The position numbers and the translations under genes are program-made. Under the pieces are notes generated by a model. The model did not search any database, was not told the origin of the DNA, and was given only the letters and a program-made list of their open reading frames with translations. Of a DNA stretch of 32,793 bases, positions 1 through 7,507 are shown in pieces (the first letter of the stretch is position 1; each line of letters opens with the position of its first letter). Source of the DNA: an uncultured Opitutia bacterium. GTDB taxonomy: Bacteria; Verrucomicrobiota; Verrucomicrobiia; Opitutales; UBA953. The stretch is from contig CAINMU010000105.1 of assembly GCA_903850885.1 (NCBI GenBank), positions 1 through 32,793 of the forward strand. Direction: 5' to 3'.

Positions 1-219
1 AGCCGTCGTGGCGCCGCCGATGACCAAGAGGATGAACGGCCCGATCAGCAGGAGCCGGGAGGCCTGCTTGAACAACTCGACCGTGAAGAAATACGCCGCA
101 TCGGTGAGCATGCCTGGCCGGAAGAAACCTGGCCTCCGGCGCGCGCCCATAACCCGTTCGACGAAGTAGAAGACCAGCCCAAGGACCAGCACCGCGATCA
201 GCTTCTTCTTCAAGTCCAC
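1..219 (-). CDS. N-terminal part of a membrane protein, sterol desaturase / fatty-acid hydroxylase-like (partial)
   Basis: An open frame of 73 codons runs off the window edge, so only the N-terminus is visible. It begins with GTG, 18 bp after the stop of the upstream DUF1080 gene on the same strand, so the two are probably co-transcribed. Residues 7-20 are a hydrophobic helix (LIAVLVLGLVFYFV), followed by a basic stretch (ARRRP). Then comes FFRPGMLTDAAYFF, which resembles the first conserved block of the sterol-desaturase family, where an R-P-G-x-x-T-D-x-x-Y-F pattern precedes a membrane segment. Residues 54-68 are a second hydrophobic segment. The diagnostic histidine boxes of that family would lie beyond the edge, so the family call is tentative. 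A later ATG at codon 24 is an alternative start but would remove the first helix. Confidence 0.5.
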   Translation of the reverse strand, partial: MDLKKKLIAVLVLGLVFYFVERVMGARRRPGFFRPGMLTDAAYFFTVELFKQASRLLLIGPFILLVIGGATTA

Positions 220-237
220 GGGACTGGCTCGGGCCGT

Positions 238-1035
238 TTACTTCTTTTCGACGACCCAGATATTACGGTATTCGACGGCGTCGCCGTGGAACTGCAGGGC
301 GAGCGGCATTTTGTCGTCGTGCTTCACGTAAGGGGGATTCTTCTTATGGCTGCTGGGGCCGATATACTCGGAATTGTCCTGCACCTTAACGCCGTTCATG
401 ACGACGGTGATGCGGGCCTTGCTGGCGACAGTGCCGTCGGCGTTGAAGCGCGGGGCGGTCCACTCGACGTCGTAGCTGTTCCAAGAGCGAGAAGGCAAGC
501 AAGCGTTGAAGAGCGGGGGCAGCTGGCCGTAGATCGCAGAGGTCATGCCGTCGGCATAAGTCTCATTCTTCCAGCAATCAAGGACCTGGAGTTCGTAGGT
601 CTTCATGAAGAAGATGCCACTGTTCGAGCTGCCTTGGCTCTTCTTCTTGGGATCGTTCTCGTAACCTTCGGCGGAACGCCATTCGGCATGGAGCGTGATA
701 TCGCCGAAGGAGCGCTTGGTGCGAATCTGGTTACTGTGAGCGATCATGACTCCGTCCCGAATCATCCAAGTCGTCGGCGTCTTAAGTTTGGCGCTCGGAA
801 CCGCATCCGGCTCCCACTCGTTGGCAGAGTCATTTCCGCTGACTAAAACGATGGCGCCAGCTGGAGCCTTAGCCTCGTTGCATTTAAGTTTCGAAGCGTC
901 GGCACGAGAAGGCTGCGGACGGGCGGAATCATGAACGTGCCAGGTGGTTCCGGGAATGATCGGGGTATCGGTATAGCCTTCGGCGGCGACAAGACCGGCA
1001 GCGGCTAAGAGAAGGAGCAAGGAGGGGAGGCGCAT
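238..1035 (-). CDS. Secreted DUF1080 / 3-keto-disaccharide-hydrolase-like protein
   Basis: A 265-residue protein with a signal peptide (MRLPSLLLLLAAAGLVAAEG) and one DUF1080 domain, the LamG-like jelly-roll fold common in Verrucomicrobiota and Planctomycetota. Features typical of the family are visible: a block around 'TPTTWMIRDGVMIAHS', then GDITLHAEWRS, SNSGIFFM, YELQVLD, and a C-terminal LQFHGDAVEYRNIWV. Members act on or bind sugars, some as 3-keto-glycoside hydrolases. The exact substrate cannot be read from sequence. The frame stays open for 32 further codons upstream, but starting at 1035 places the signal peptide at the N-terminus, so that start is preferred. It faces away from accA and is followed at 18 bp by the partial membrane-protein gene. 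Export to the periplasm is inferred from the signal peptide. Confidence 0.85.
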   Translation of the reverse strand: MRLPSLLLLLAAAGLVAAEGYTDTPIIPGTTWHVHDSARPQPSRADASKLKCNEAKAPAGAIVLVSGNDSANEWEPDAVPSAKLKTPTTWMIRDGVMIAHSNQIRTKRSFGDITLHAEWRSAEGYENDPKKKSQGSSNSGIFFMKTYELQVLDCWKNETYADGMTSAIYGQLPPLFNACLPSRSWNSYDVEWTAPRFNADGTVASKARITVVMNGVKVQDNSEYIGPSSHKKNPPYVKHDDKMPLALQFHGDAVEYRNIWVVEKK

Positions 1036-1089
1036 GAGGGGGTGAGGTACGGTTACAGACAGGTTGGCGGGAGAGTGGTTCAACGGAAA

Positions 1090-1239
1090 GGGGAAATGAA
1101 TCAGGGGTTGGGGTAGCTCGACTCCCGGCACCTGCCACCTGTGCCGCCACCCGCCACCCGAATTGCCTACCCTACCCCCACCCCTAAAAACCCTGTTTTA
1201 CTCTGCTTTAACCCCTTCCCCCACCCCTTAACCACCCCC
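1090..1239. repeat. G-tract / C-tract intergenic element upstream of accA
   Basis: Between the divergent DUF1080 and accA genes, three GGGG runs (1090-1113) are followed by dense C-runs (1170-1193 and 1212-1239). The two C-rich blocks each hold four C-runs with loops of 1-7 bases, so each fits a G-quadruplex pattern on the minus strand. The G and C blocks could also pair as a long imperfect hairpin. A closely similar arrangement, sharing the 12-mer CCCCCACCCCTA, occurs upstream of pyrB at 17111-17204. Function is unknown. Confidence 0.55.
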
Positions 1240-1282
1240 AATTCCATTGCCCTATCCCCTCGGATTGCTCAACTTTACCGCT

Positions 1283-2251
1283 ATGTCAGCCCCGAAGCCC
1301 CGCTTCACCCTCGAGTTCGAAAAGCCCATTCGTGAGCTCGAAGAAAAAATCAACTCCCTCCGAGCCTCCTCCGAGAGCGCCGGCATGGATGTCACCAAGG
1401 AGGTTAAATCCTTGGAGACCAAGATGGAGCAGACCCGCCGCGAGGTCTACGGCAACCTCAACCCCTGGCAGCGCGTCCAACTGGCCCGCCACCCGCGCCG
1501 CCCCTATTCTTTAGATTATATCGGGATGCTCTTTGACGACTTCCAAGAGCTCCACGGCGACCGTCTGTTCATGGACGACGAATCCATCGTCGGTGGTACG
1601 GCCTTTTTCGAAGGCCGCCCCATTATGGTCCTCGGCCAGCAGAAAGGCCGCGACACGAAGGAAAGCCTCCGCCGTAACTTTGGCTGCCCTAATCCCGAAG
1701 GCTATCGCAAAGCTCTTCGTCTGATGAAGATGGCCCACACTTTCGGCCTGCCCATCATCACGCTCGTCGACACCCCGGGAGCCTTCCCTGGCATCGGCTC
1801 GGAAGAGCGCCACGTCGCCGAAGCCATCGCGGTGAATCTTCGCGAGATGAGTCAATTCGGCGTCCCCATCATCACTTTCGTCATCGGCGAAGGGGGTTCC
1901 GGCGGCGCGCTTGGCATCGCCGTATCTAATCGGGTTTATATCTTAGAGAATGCTTACTACTCGGTCATTTCTCCCGAAGGTTGCGCGGCCATCCTCTTCA
2001 AAGATCGCGCCCACGCACCCAAAGCGGCGGAAGCCTTGCGCCTCGACGCCCCCAATCTCGTGAAGCTCGGGGTCGTCGATGGCGTGGTCAAAGAACCCCT
2101 CGGCGGCGCTCAGGAAGATCCCGCCGCCACGGGTTCGAATATCCGCAAGACCTTGCGCGATTCTCTTCAGGAATTATCGAAGCTCACCCCCGAGAAACTC
2201 GTGGCGGCGCGCTATGCCAAATTCCGCGCCATGGGCGTCTTCGCGGAATAA
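1283..2251 (+). CDS. accA: Acetyl-CoA carboxylase carboxyltransferase subunit alpha
   Basis: A 322-residue cytoplasmic protein matching the usual AccA length. With AccD it forms the carboxyltransferase that moves CO2 from biotin-BCCP to acetyl-CoA, giving malonyl-CoA, the first committed step of fatty-acid synthesis. The N-terminal helical region (FTLEFEKPIRELEEKI) is characteristic. It is followed by WQRVQLARHPRRPYSLDYI, the crotonase-like core with GQQKGRDTKE, LVDTPGAFPGIGSEERHVAEAI, and the oxyanion-hole glycines in FVIGEGGSGGALGIAV. The start MSAPKPRF was chosen because AccA proteins begin close to this motif. An ATG 12 codons upstream is in frame but lies in the C-rich leader. The gene stands alone and ends in a strong bidirectional terminator. 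Confidence 0.97.
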   Translation: MSAPKPRFTLEFEKPIRELEEKINSLRASSESAGMDVTKEVKSLETKMEQTRREVYGNLNPWQRVQLARHPRRPYSLDYIGMLFDDFQELHGDRLFMDDESIVGGTAFFEGRPIMVLGQQKGRDTKESLRRNFGCPNPEGYRKALRLMKMAHTFGLPIITLVDTPGAFPGIGSEERHVAEAIAVNLREMSQFGVPIITFVIGEGGSGGALGIAVSNRVYILENAYYSVISPEGCAAILFKDRAHAPKAAEALRLDAPNLVKLGVVDGVVKEPLGGAQEDPAATGSNIRKTLRDSLQELSKLTPEKLVAARYAKFRAMGVFAE

Positions 2252-2262
2252 ATATCTTATAT

Positions 2263-2304
2263 CCCAACAAAAAGGGCGCCCAATCGGGCGCCCTTTTTGT
2301 TGGG
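2263..2304. terminator. Perfect bidirectional rho-independent terminator
   Basis: A perfect 19-bp inverted repeat (2263-2281 and 2286-2304, loop AATC) lies between the convergent accA and pseudopilin genes. The GC-rich inner stem (GGGCGCCC) is flanked by an A-tract on one side and a T-tract on the other, so it would give a hairpin plus U-run in both directions. Confidence 0.93.
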
Positions 2305-2317
2305 AAAAACAACCGAC

Positions 2318-3598
2318 TCAACCGCCGTTACCCAACAGCCGGATATAGCGCGTATAATTACGTCCGTATTGGTAGACGATGCGGCGAAAATCAGCCTGAT
2401 CGGAAAGTTTGGCCGCGCCCCTGATTTGCTGGAGACCCCGCAATTCTTTGGAGCCATCCGGAGTCAAAATCGTGATCGAAACCTCGATGGCTTTGAGCGA
2501 GTAAGGCAGGTAGCCCAATGGCGAAGCGGATTTCGGATTGAACGGACCCGTGCTATTGTCCGGATACATCCGGTCGGAATAAATCCGCATCCGACTGAAG
2601 AAATAATCGTAAGGGTGCGGTGCGGTGGAGCTATTGCCATTGCTTCCTGCAGGTGAAGCCGAACTAAAACGCAAGGGGGCCAAAGCCGTACTCGACGCCG
2701 AGGTGCCGTATGAAAATGCAGCGTTATACCCACCGTCAGTCGCTGGCGCGGCGGAAAATCGGGCGGTATCTCCGATGATCACCACGGGACGCAACGAGGT
2801 CGGCAAGCGACGGCAGGGATCGCTCAGTGCCGGCGAAGTGGCAGTTGCCGGCAGCGAGGACGAACACCACAGGACCAGGTTCATCGCCACGACGTTGGCG
2901 CCGATGAAATTCTGATCATCCAAAGTCCAATCAGCCGTACCACCACTGCTCATCAAGGTCTTGGAATGATAACCGCTGGACCCCGTGGAGGGAGCGTATT
3001 CCGGGATGAGGTGACTGGCATTCCAATAACTAAAAGGGGAGACGTCCGCGCCGGCGGCACCACTTAGAATCGTCGAAGTGGCGTCGGCAAAAGTTTTTTC
3101 GGGGTCAACGATCGTACGGTAAACCCCGTAAACCTGCTGAATCGGCTCACCCGGCATATCAAACGGCGAGCGTTGGCCGATACGATAAGCCACCGCGCAG
3201 ACATCACCCTTCAGGGTCGTCGGCGGAGTCGTCGCCACGGGCGAACGGCGCGGGCGGTCAGTCGGGGCCGAAAATAACATAACAATCGGGTGATCGATGC
3301 CCGCAAGATTGCCGACGACAGCCGGAAACCCGCTCGTGCCCGGCGTGACTATTTCCATCCAGCAACGGCCGTCGGGACGAATCACCGCGGTCTGAAAATC
3401 GTTCTCCATCGCATCCAACACCCCGCGAGCTTCGGACTGGGTCGCCAAATCCGCGACCGACCGATCATACGCCCGGAAAGCTTCGGAGGCGATTTGGACG
3501 ACAGCGAGGATGATCATGATCATGATCACCGCGGCGACCATGACTTCCACCAACGTGAAGCCGGCACGCTGCGCCTGATTTTGAGGGTAAGTCTTCAT
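2318..3598 (-). CDS. GspJ-like pseudopilin (prepilin-type N-terminal methylation domain)
   Basis: A 426-residue protein with a short basic leader and a prepilin-peptidase site, AG|FTLVEVMVAA, with Glu at mature position +5 and a hydrophobic helix to about residue 40. This is the classical type IV pilin / type II pseudopilin N-terminus. The helix continues into an amphipathic segment (ASEAFRAYDRSVADLATQSEARGVLDAMENDFQTAVIR), as in GspJ/PulW-like minor pseudopilins. The large globular C-terminal part is not recognisable beyond its strand-rich look. It is last of four genes (G-, H-, I-, J-like order) and its ATG overlaps the preceding stop as ATGA (3595-3598). It may correspond to one of the 'Verru_Chthon cassette' pilin-like families known from Verrucomicrobia, but that assignment needs an HMM. 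It ends next to the bidirectional terminator. Confidence 0.85.
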   Translation of the reverse strand: MKTYPQNQAQRAGFTLVEVMVAAVIMIMIILAVVQIASEAFRAYDRSVADLATQSEARGVLDAMENDFQTAVIRPDGRCWMEIVTPGTSGFPAVVGNLAGIDHPIVMLFSAPTDRPRRSPVATTPPTTLKGDVCAVAYRIGQRSPFDMPGEPIQQVYGVYRTIVDPEKTFADATSTILSGAAGADVSPFSYWNASHLIPEYAPSTGSSGYHSKTLMSSGGTADWTLDDQNFIGANVVAMNLVLWCSSSLPATATSPALSDPCRRLPTSLRPVVIIGDTARFSAAPATDGGYNAAFSYGTSASSTALAPLRFSSASPAGSNGNSSTAPHPYDYFFSRMRIYSDRMYPDNSTGPFNPKSASPLGYLPYSLKAIEVSITILTPDGSKELRGLQQIRGAAKLSDQADFRRIVYQYGRNYTRYIRLLGNGG

Positions 3599-4401
3599 CG
3601 GCTGATGACGATATTTTGCACCAAAATAGGATTCTCTTCGCGCACACTAAAAACGGAGAAGTCCGAGAAGTCGTGCGGGAAAAATTCCGCGACAATCGGC
3701 AGGTAAGCCAAGGCATACTGCTTTGGGTCGGCAGGAAGCGCAGTACCAACCGTCCATTGCGTGCTGCTGGGCTCACCCGCGTTTACGCCCGAAGGCACGA
3801 GCGCGTAACGCTGCCCAACTAACAGGCGCGATAGTGTGAGTCGCACCCGCATCGGAGTGCCCACGACATTGCGCGTGGCCGGCATGTCCTGGGTGAAATT
3901 ATTGGAAGCCGTGATCGCGACCTCCATGACCGAGGGGTTGGCGTTCAGGTTATAATTCCATGCCGAACTGCTTTTATAAGAGGCATCCTTGACCGCGGCC
4001 ACCAGCTTACGGTCATAGACGTAGACCCAGACGGCGGTCGTACTGGTCGCCGCATTGGCCAATAACCGATAGGCGAGGTCAAAGTCAGAGGCGTCGCTAA
4101 GGGGATCCAGCGCCGGACTTACCGTTCCGGCCTGATTGATATACTTGGTGTTCTGTGCCGTCGCCCCCGTGGGCAAAAAGGCGATCGTGCGCGGCTTATC
4201 GAGCGCTCCGATGAGTCGCGTCACACCGGCCAAGGCCCGATTGGTATTCATGATGTCATCGACCTGCTGGAACGTCGACCCGAGGATACCCACCAAGGAA
4301 AGAATCGCGATGCCGACGACTCCGATCGCCAGCGTGACCTCGATTAACGAAAAGCCTGGGCGACGTGATGGCCGCCGGGGATAAGAAGGATTTGTTTTCA
4401 T
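3595..4401 (-). CDS. GspI-like pseudopilin
   Basis: About 268 residues. After a basic leader with several Arg/Pro (YPRRPSRRPG) comes the prepilin site G|FSLIEVTLAIGVVGIAILSLVGIL, with Glu at +5. The T-L-A-I-G-V-V-G-I-A-I-L helix is typical of GspI/PulI-type minor pseudopilins. The C-terminal domain carries beta-rich stretches such as AVWVYVYDRKLVAA and GTPMRVRLTLSRLLVG. The start can be read as GTG at 4404 (four-base GTGA overlap with the upstream stop) or ATG at 4401 (one-base TGATG overlap). ATG is preferred only on codon preference. Either way the gene is translationally coupled to the one before it. It would be processed by a prepilin peptidase, which is not in this window. Confidence 0.83.
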   Translation of the reverse strand: MKTNPSYPRRPSRRPGFSLIEVTLAIGVVGIAILSLVGILGSTFQQVDDIMNTNRALAGVTRLIGALDKPRTIAFLPTGATAQNTKYINQAGTVSPALDPLSDASDFDLAYRLLANAATSTTAVWVYVYDRKLVAAVKDASYKSSSAWNYNLNANPSVMEVAITASNNFTQDMPATRNVVGTPMRVRLTLSRLLVGQRYALVPSGVNAGEPSSTQWTVGTALPADPKQYALAYLPIVAEFFPHDFSDFSVFSVREENPILVQNIVISR

Positions 4402-5255
4402 CACTTGGTTAAAGTCGTGGTGTTCATCTCATCGGCATCATTGGTCATGGAGACGTCTCCGTTGGGACGCAACGCGATGGCCGCGAACTGGGAATTGGAC
4501 GCCAGATCGAGCACCGCCGTACCCGAGGCATCATTGCGCATGACCCCATTGGCCAAGACGAGCATGACCCGCCCGAGGTGATTCGAGGCGCCGCTCGGTT
4601 GCAGTTCGACATAGTACCACTTCTTGGCGGTTTTATCGGACGACATCGTTCCCAGGTTAGTGGGCTGATTGTAGTAAGCAAACATCACCCAGGGCGGCGA
4701 GGTGGTGTGATCGAGCGCATTGCCCGCATTATCCGCAATGTCCCCGATGATGCTGCGGCGGGTATTGGCGGCGGCAGGCGCGCCGCTCGGATCGTTAATG
4801 GTCGTCGTGGTATCTTCCTTGGGGGGGATGAAGTAGACACCGTTAGGCAACAGTGAAGGCGACTCCGGCGCAAACCAGGTATACTTGGCATTATTGGTGG
4901 CGGCCAAGGTAGCCGGATCGACACCGCCGGCATCGATACTGTTGACGCCGCCCACGGCGATGACGAACTGGCGGAGGTGATTCGCCGGATCACTCGGGTC
5001 GTTCAGGATTAAAAGCCGATACCGCGCATTATAGGCGATGCCATTACCCAGCGTGCCGCGATTCATCAAAGCCAAAGCCCGCACCGAGCGGAGCGACGAG
5101 GCCAAAATTCTTTGGGACGCGGGCAAGCCTCCGCCATTGCCCGGCGAAAGGCTCAGGAAGAGCCCGGAGATAAGCATGATGATCGTGATTACCACCAACA
5201 GCTCCATCAGCGTGAAGCCACGACGAACCCGACTTGCGATCTTTGCTGGTATCAT
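4401..5255 (-). CDS. GspH-like pseudopilin
   Basis: A 284-residue protein with leader MIPAKIASRVRRG and prepilin site G|FTLMELLVVITIIMLISGLFLSL, followed by SQRILASSLRSVRALALMNRG. That pattern fits the GspH/FimT family, in which a helix ending in 'R-x-x-A-x-x-R' precedes a small beta domain. The C-terminal domain contains VMFAYY, KWYYVELQPSG and AAIALRPNGDVSM, the last resembling the end of GspH domains ('F...G'). The start ATG overlaps the preceding gene as ATGA (5252-5255). It is one of four overlapping pseudopilin genes, so it is presumably a minor subunit of a pseudopilus or pilus whose ATPase, inner-membrane platform and secretin lie elsewhere. Confidence 0.83.
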   Translation of the reverse strand: MIPAKIASRVRRGFTLMELLVVITIIMLISGLFLSLSPGNGGGLPASQRILASSLRSVRALALMNRGTLGNGIAYNARYRLLILNDPSDPANHLRQFVIAVGGVNSIDAGGVDPATLAATNNAKYTWFAPESPSLLPNGVYFIPPKEDTTTTINDPSGAPAAANTRRSIIGDIADNAGNALDHTTSPPWVMFAYYNQPTNLGTMSSDKTAKKWYYVELQPSGASNHLGRVMLVLANGVMRNDASGTAVLDLASNSQFAAIALRPNGDVSMTNDADEMNTTTLTK

Positions 5256-5908
5256 TGGATCGCAATCACGTCCGCGACGTCGCCCTTCTCCAAACCTTCA
5301 AGCGAACCGATATCCAAATCGGTCGTAAAAATAATGATCCGAGCCGGAATACCCGTACCGCCACTGGCAATCGAGCTAAGGTCGGGGGGCGTCTTGGCGG
5401 CATCCAGACCCGCGACGGCTTTGACCGTTCCGGTGCTGTCGGTGTCGAAGATTATGCGGATATTATGGTTACCAAAGCGATCCATCAACACCCCGGTGGT
5501 GGCCGTATTGGTGGAATAGTCTTCGAAATCGTCTTTAGCAAAAGCACAGAATTCTTCGGCATTACGGTTGAAGGTCTTGCGGTCCGTATCCTTCAAGGTC
5601 GATCCCTCGGGATTCTTGCCCGCAAGCGCCATGATGAAATTCACCCCAGTTGTCCCTGACTCTAGAGAATAGAGTGAATCTCCGGTGGTATCGTATTTAG
5701 TCCCGATACTGGGATAAAAACCGTAAGTCTGCTTATAGCGAGTGACCCCATTGGCCCACTGCGAAAAAGCCCCCTGCGCCGTAGCCAAGCGGGCCTTCTT
5801 GCGCACGCCCGATATCGCCGGGAAAAGCAGCCCGATCAGCATGCCGATGATAGCCATGGCTACCATCAACTCAACAAGGGTAAAACCAGAACGACGTCGA
5901 AGGGACAT
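5252..5908 (-). CDS. GspG-like major pseudopilin
   Basis: A 218-residue protein, first gene of the pseudopilin operon. The leader MSLRRRSG is followed by FTLVELMVAMAIIGMLIGLLFPAI, with Glu at +5, and the amphipathic continuation SGVRKKARLATAQGAFSQWANGVTRYKQTYGFYPS. The 'A-x-x-Q-x-x-x-x-x-x-A-x-x-x-Y-K-x-x-x-G-x-Y-P' pattern is typical of GspG/major pseudopilins. At 218 residues it is longer than the ~140-residue type II secretion GspG. The extra C-terminal part includes NIRIIFDTDSTGTVKAVAG and PARIIIFTTDLD. It lies 85 bp downstream of the antiporter gene, with a terminator-like hairpin immediately before its start. Confidence 0.85.
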   Translation of the reverse strand: MSLRRRSGFTLVELMVAMAIIGMLIGLLFPAISGVRKKARLATAQGAFSQWANGVTRYKQTYGFYPSIGTKYDTTGDSLYSLESGTTGVNFIMALAGKNPEGSTLKDTDRKTFNRNAEEFCAFAKDDFEDYSTNTATTGVLMDRFGNHNIRIIFDTDSTGTVKAVAGLDAAKTPPDLSSIASGGTGIPARIIIFTTDLDIGSLEGLEKGDVADVIAIQ

Positions 5909-5913
5909 AAGAA

Positions 5914-5954
5914 AAAAGGGGGCTTAATGTTAGATAAAAATGTTACCCCCTTTT
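5914..5954 (-). terminator. Terminator-like hairpin between the antiporter and the pseudopilin operon
   Basis: Read on the minus strand, AAAAGGGGG (5954-5946) pairs with CCCCCTTTT (5922-5914), with weak complementarity inside the loop, and a further T-run follows. It would end the antiporter transcript. The U-run finishes three to four bases before the ATG at 5908, which leaves very little room for a pilin promoter downstream of it. It could therefore also act as an attenuator for the pilin operon. Confidence 0.55.
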
Positions 5955-5993
5955 CCTGCCCCTTGAACAGTCAAAAACGCCCGTCCGCCCCCT

Positions 5994-7445
5994 CTATCGG
6001 ATAAAAATAAAGCAAAGGACGGCCACCACCGTCGGTAGTACCGCCCATAAGGCCAATTTAAGGGGAGAAACCCCCTGCGCAAAGTGTTTAGCCAAGATAG
6101 ATTGGCCGGCAGGGTTCGGCGCATTGGCGATGACGGTCAACCCTCCGCCCGCCAAAGCCCCCGCCATGACCGCATGGCGCAAACCTTGAGCCGTCGCGCC
6201 CCCCAAAGAAAGGCCAGGCACCTGCGAGGCCAAATAGGTAATCGCGGCATTATCATTGAAGGCCGTCAAGACCGTCGCCGAAAGCATCAGGGTGTTCGCA
6301 TCCAAGCGCGCGATGAGGGGAGAAATCCACCACGATTGCGTCCCACCCAAGACGACCAGTCCGGCCAAAAATAAACCTACCAACAACGGCCCCCGCCATC
6401 TGACCGGTGATTGCCACTGCGGCGTCGCTTCCGTGAACGCCAAGAAGACCAACAACCCTCCCACCATTAAAACCGGGTGGTGTCCGATCAGCATCAGCAC
6501 CGTCCAGACCATCAAAGCAAGGTGCCCGAGGGTGACCCAAAACGGGATCTCCGGGCGAGGCTTGTCGGTCGCCTCGTCCTTGGCTCGAAGCGTCATTTCG
6601 GTGAACTCGCTCCGGAAAAAAATAAAGGTCGCCGAGGTGGATAACAAAATCGTCGCCATGGCCGCCCCACCAAACTGACGGAAGACATCGGACAAACCCC
6701 AGCCCCACTTCGCCGCCACCATGACGACCGGCGGCGCAGCGAAATGCGTGAGCGCCCCGCCGACGGAAATATTGACGAATAATAGGGCCAAGGTGGCGTA
6801 TTTGAGGCGCTCCGAAGGCCGTAACGCATAAAACTGAGCGGATAATAACAACGCCGCGATTGTCATGGCCGCGGGCTCCGTGATTAAAGAGCCCAACAAC
6901 GGGGCGAGGGTTAGCATCACGAACCAGCGAGCGGCAACCGAATCACCCAAGCCACGCGCGACGCCCCCCAGCAGCCTTTCAGCCAGACGCATGATGGGAC
7001 GCGCCGACGCCAACACCATGATGATAAAAACGAACAGGGGTTCTAAAAACTTCGAGGGACCGATAGCCGCCAGCGTCGTCCCGGCCAGGTCGTAATTACC
7101 AGACTCGACAAAGCGACAGGCAAAATCCCAACCCTTCCCCGGCCAAAAAACCATCAAAGCAAAAAGGGCCAAAGCCCAAAGCCCAAAGACGGCCTCGACC
7201 TCTCCTAAGAGATGCAAAAGTGAGGCGCGTAGGTCTGCCGACTCCCCTTGCTCGTTCACCGGCACCAAGCCCAATCCAACTTGGGCGTCGTGCTCGACTT
7301 TTCTCCGGTGCGCTAATTTCGCAAAGTAAGAAGTCAGAAAAGCGTGCAAAACGGCCAAGCCGAAAACCGCGCTGGCCGCCACCAGGAATAAATCGCCGGC
7401 GGCAGCGTTTCCTAATTCCTGCCAGAGGGTTAGTTCATGCGGCAT
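5994..7445 (-). CDS. Putative Na+/H+ antiporter, PF07399-type
   Basis: About 483 residues with at least ten predicted membrane segments, for example LFLVAASAVFGLAVLHAFLTSYF, VFGLWALALFALMVFW, FLEPLFVFIIMVLASA and LLVGLFLAGLVVLGG, and an acidic cytoplasmic loop near residue 60-75. Conserved-looking polar motifs lie in membrane context: LITEPAAMTIAALLLSAQFY, FVNISVGGALTHFAAPPVVMVA, and LTAFNDNAAITYLASQVPG, where the Asn-Asp-Asn is a likely ion-binding element. This matches the ion-transporter-like family called putative Na+/H+ antiporter in Chlamydiae and Verrucomicrobia. Transport activity and ion are inferred. The first codon of the frame is a TTG at 7466, so the ATG at 7445 (MPHELTLW) is preferred. 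A 62-bp gap separates it from the efflux operon upstream. Confidence 0.77.
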   Translation of the reverse strand: MPHELTLWQELGNAAAGDLFLVAASAVFGLAVLHAFLTSYFAKLAHRRKVEHDAQVGLGLVPVNEQGESADLRASLLHLLGEVEAVFGLWALALFALMVFWPGKGWDFACRFVESGNYDLAGTTLAAIGPSKFLEPLFVFIIMVLASARPIMRLAERLLGGVARGLGDSVAARWFVMLTLAPLLGSLITEPAAMTIAALLLSAQFYALRPSERLKYATLALLFVNISVGGALTHFAAPPVVMVAAKWGWGLSDVFRQFGGAAMATILLSTSATFIFFRSEFTEMTLRAKDEATDKPRPEIPFWVTLGHLALMVWTVLMLIGHHPVLMVGGLLVFLAFTEATPQWQSPVRWRGPLLVGLFLAGLVVLGGTQSWWISPLIARLDANTLMLSATVLTAFNDNAAITYLASQVPGLSLGGATAQGLRHAVMAGALAGGGLTVIANAPNPAGQSILAKHFAQGVSPLKLALWAVLPTVVAVLCFIFIR

Positions 7446-7507
7446 GAGGCTTCGTAGGTCAGGCAAACCCTGACTGCAATCCCTACCGAAGGTCTTCGCA
7501 ACTCGCC

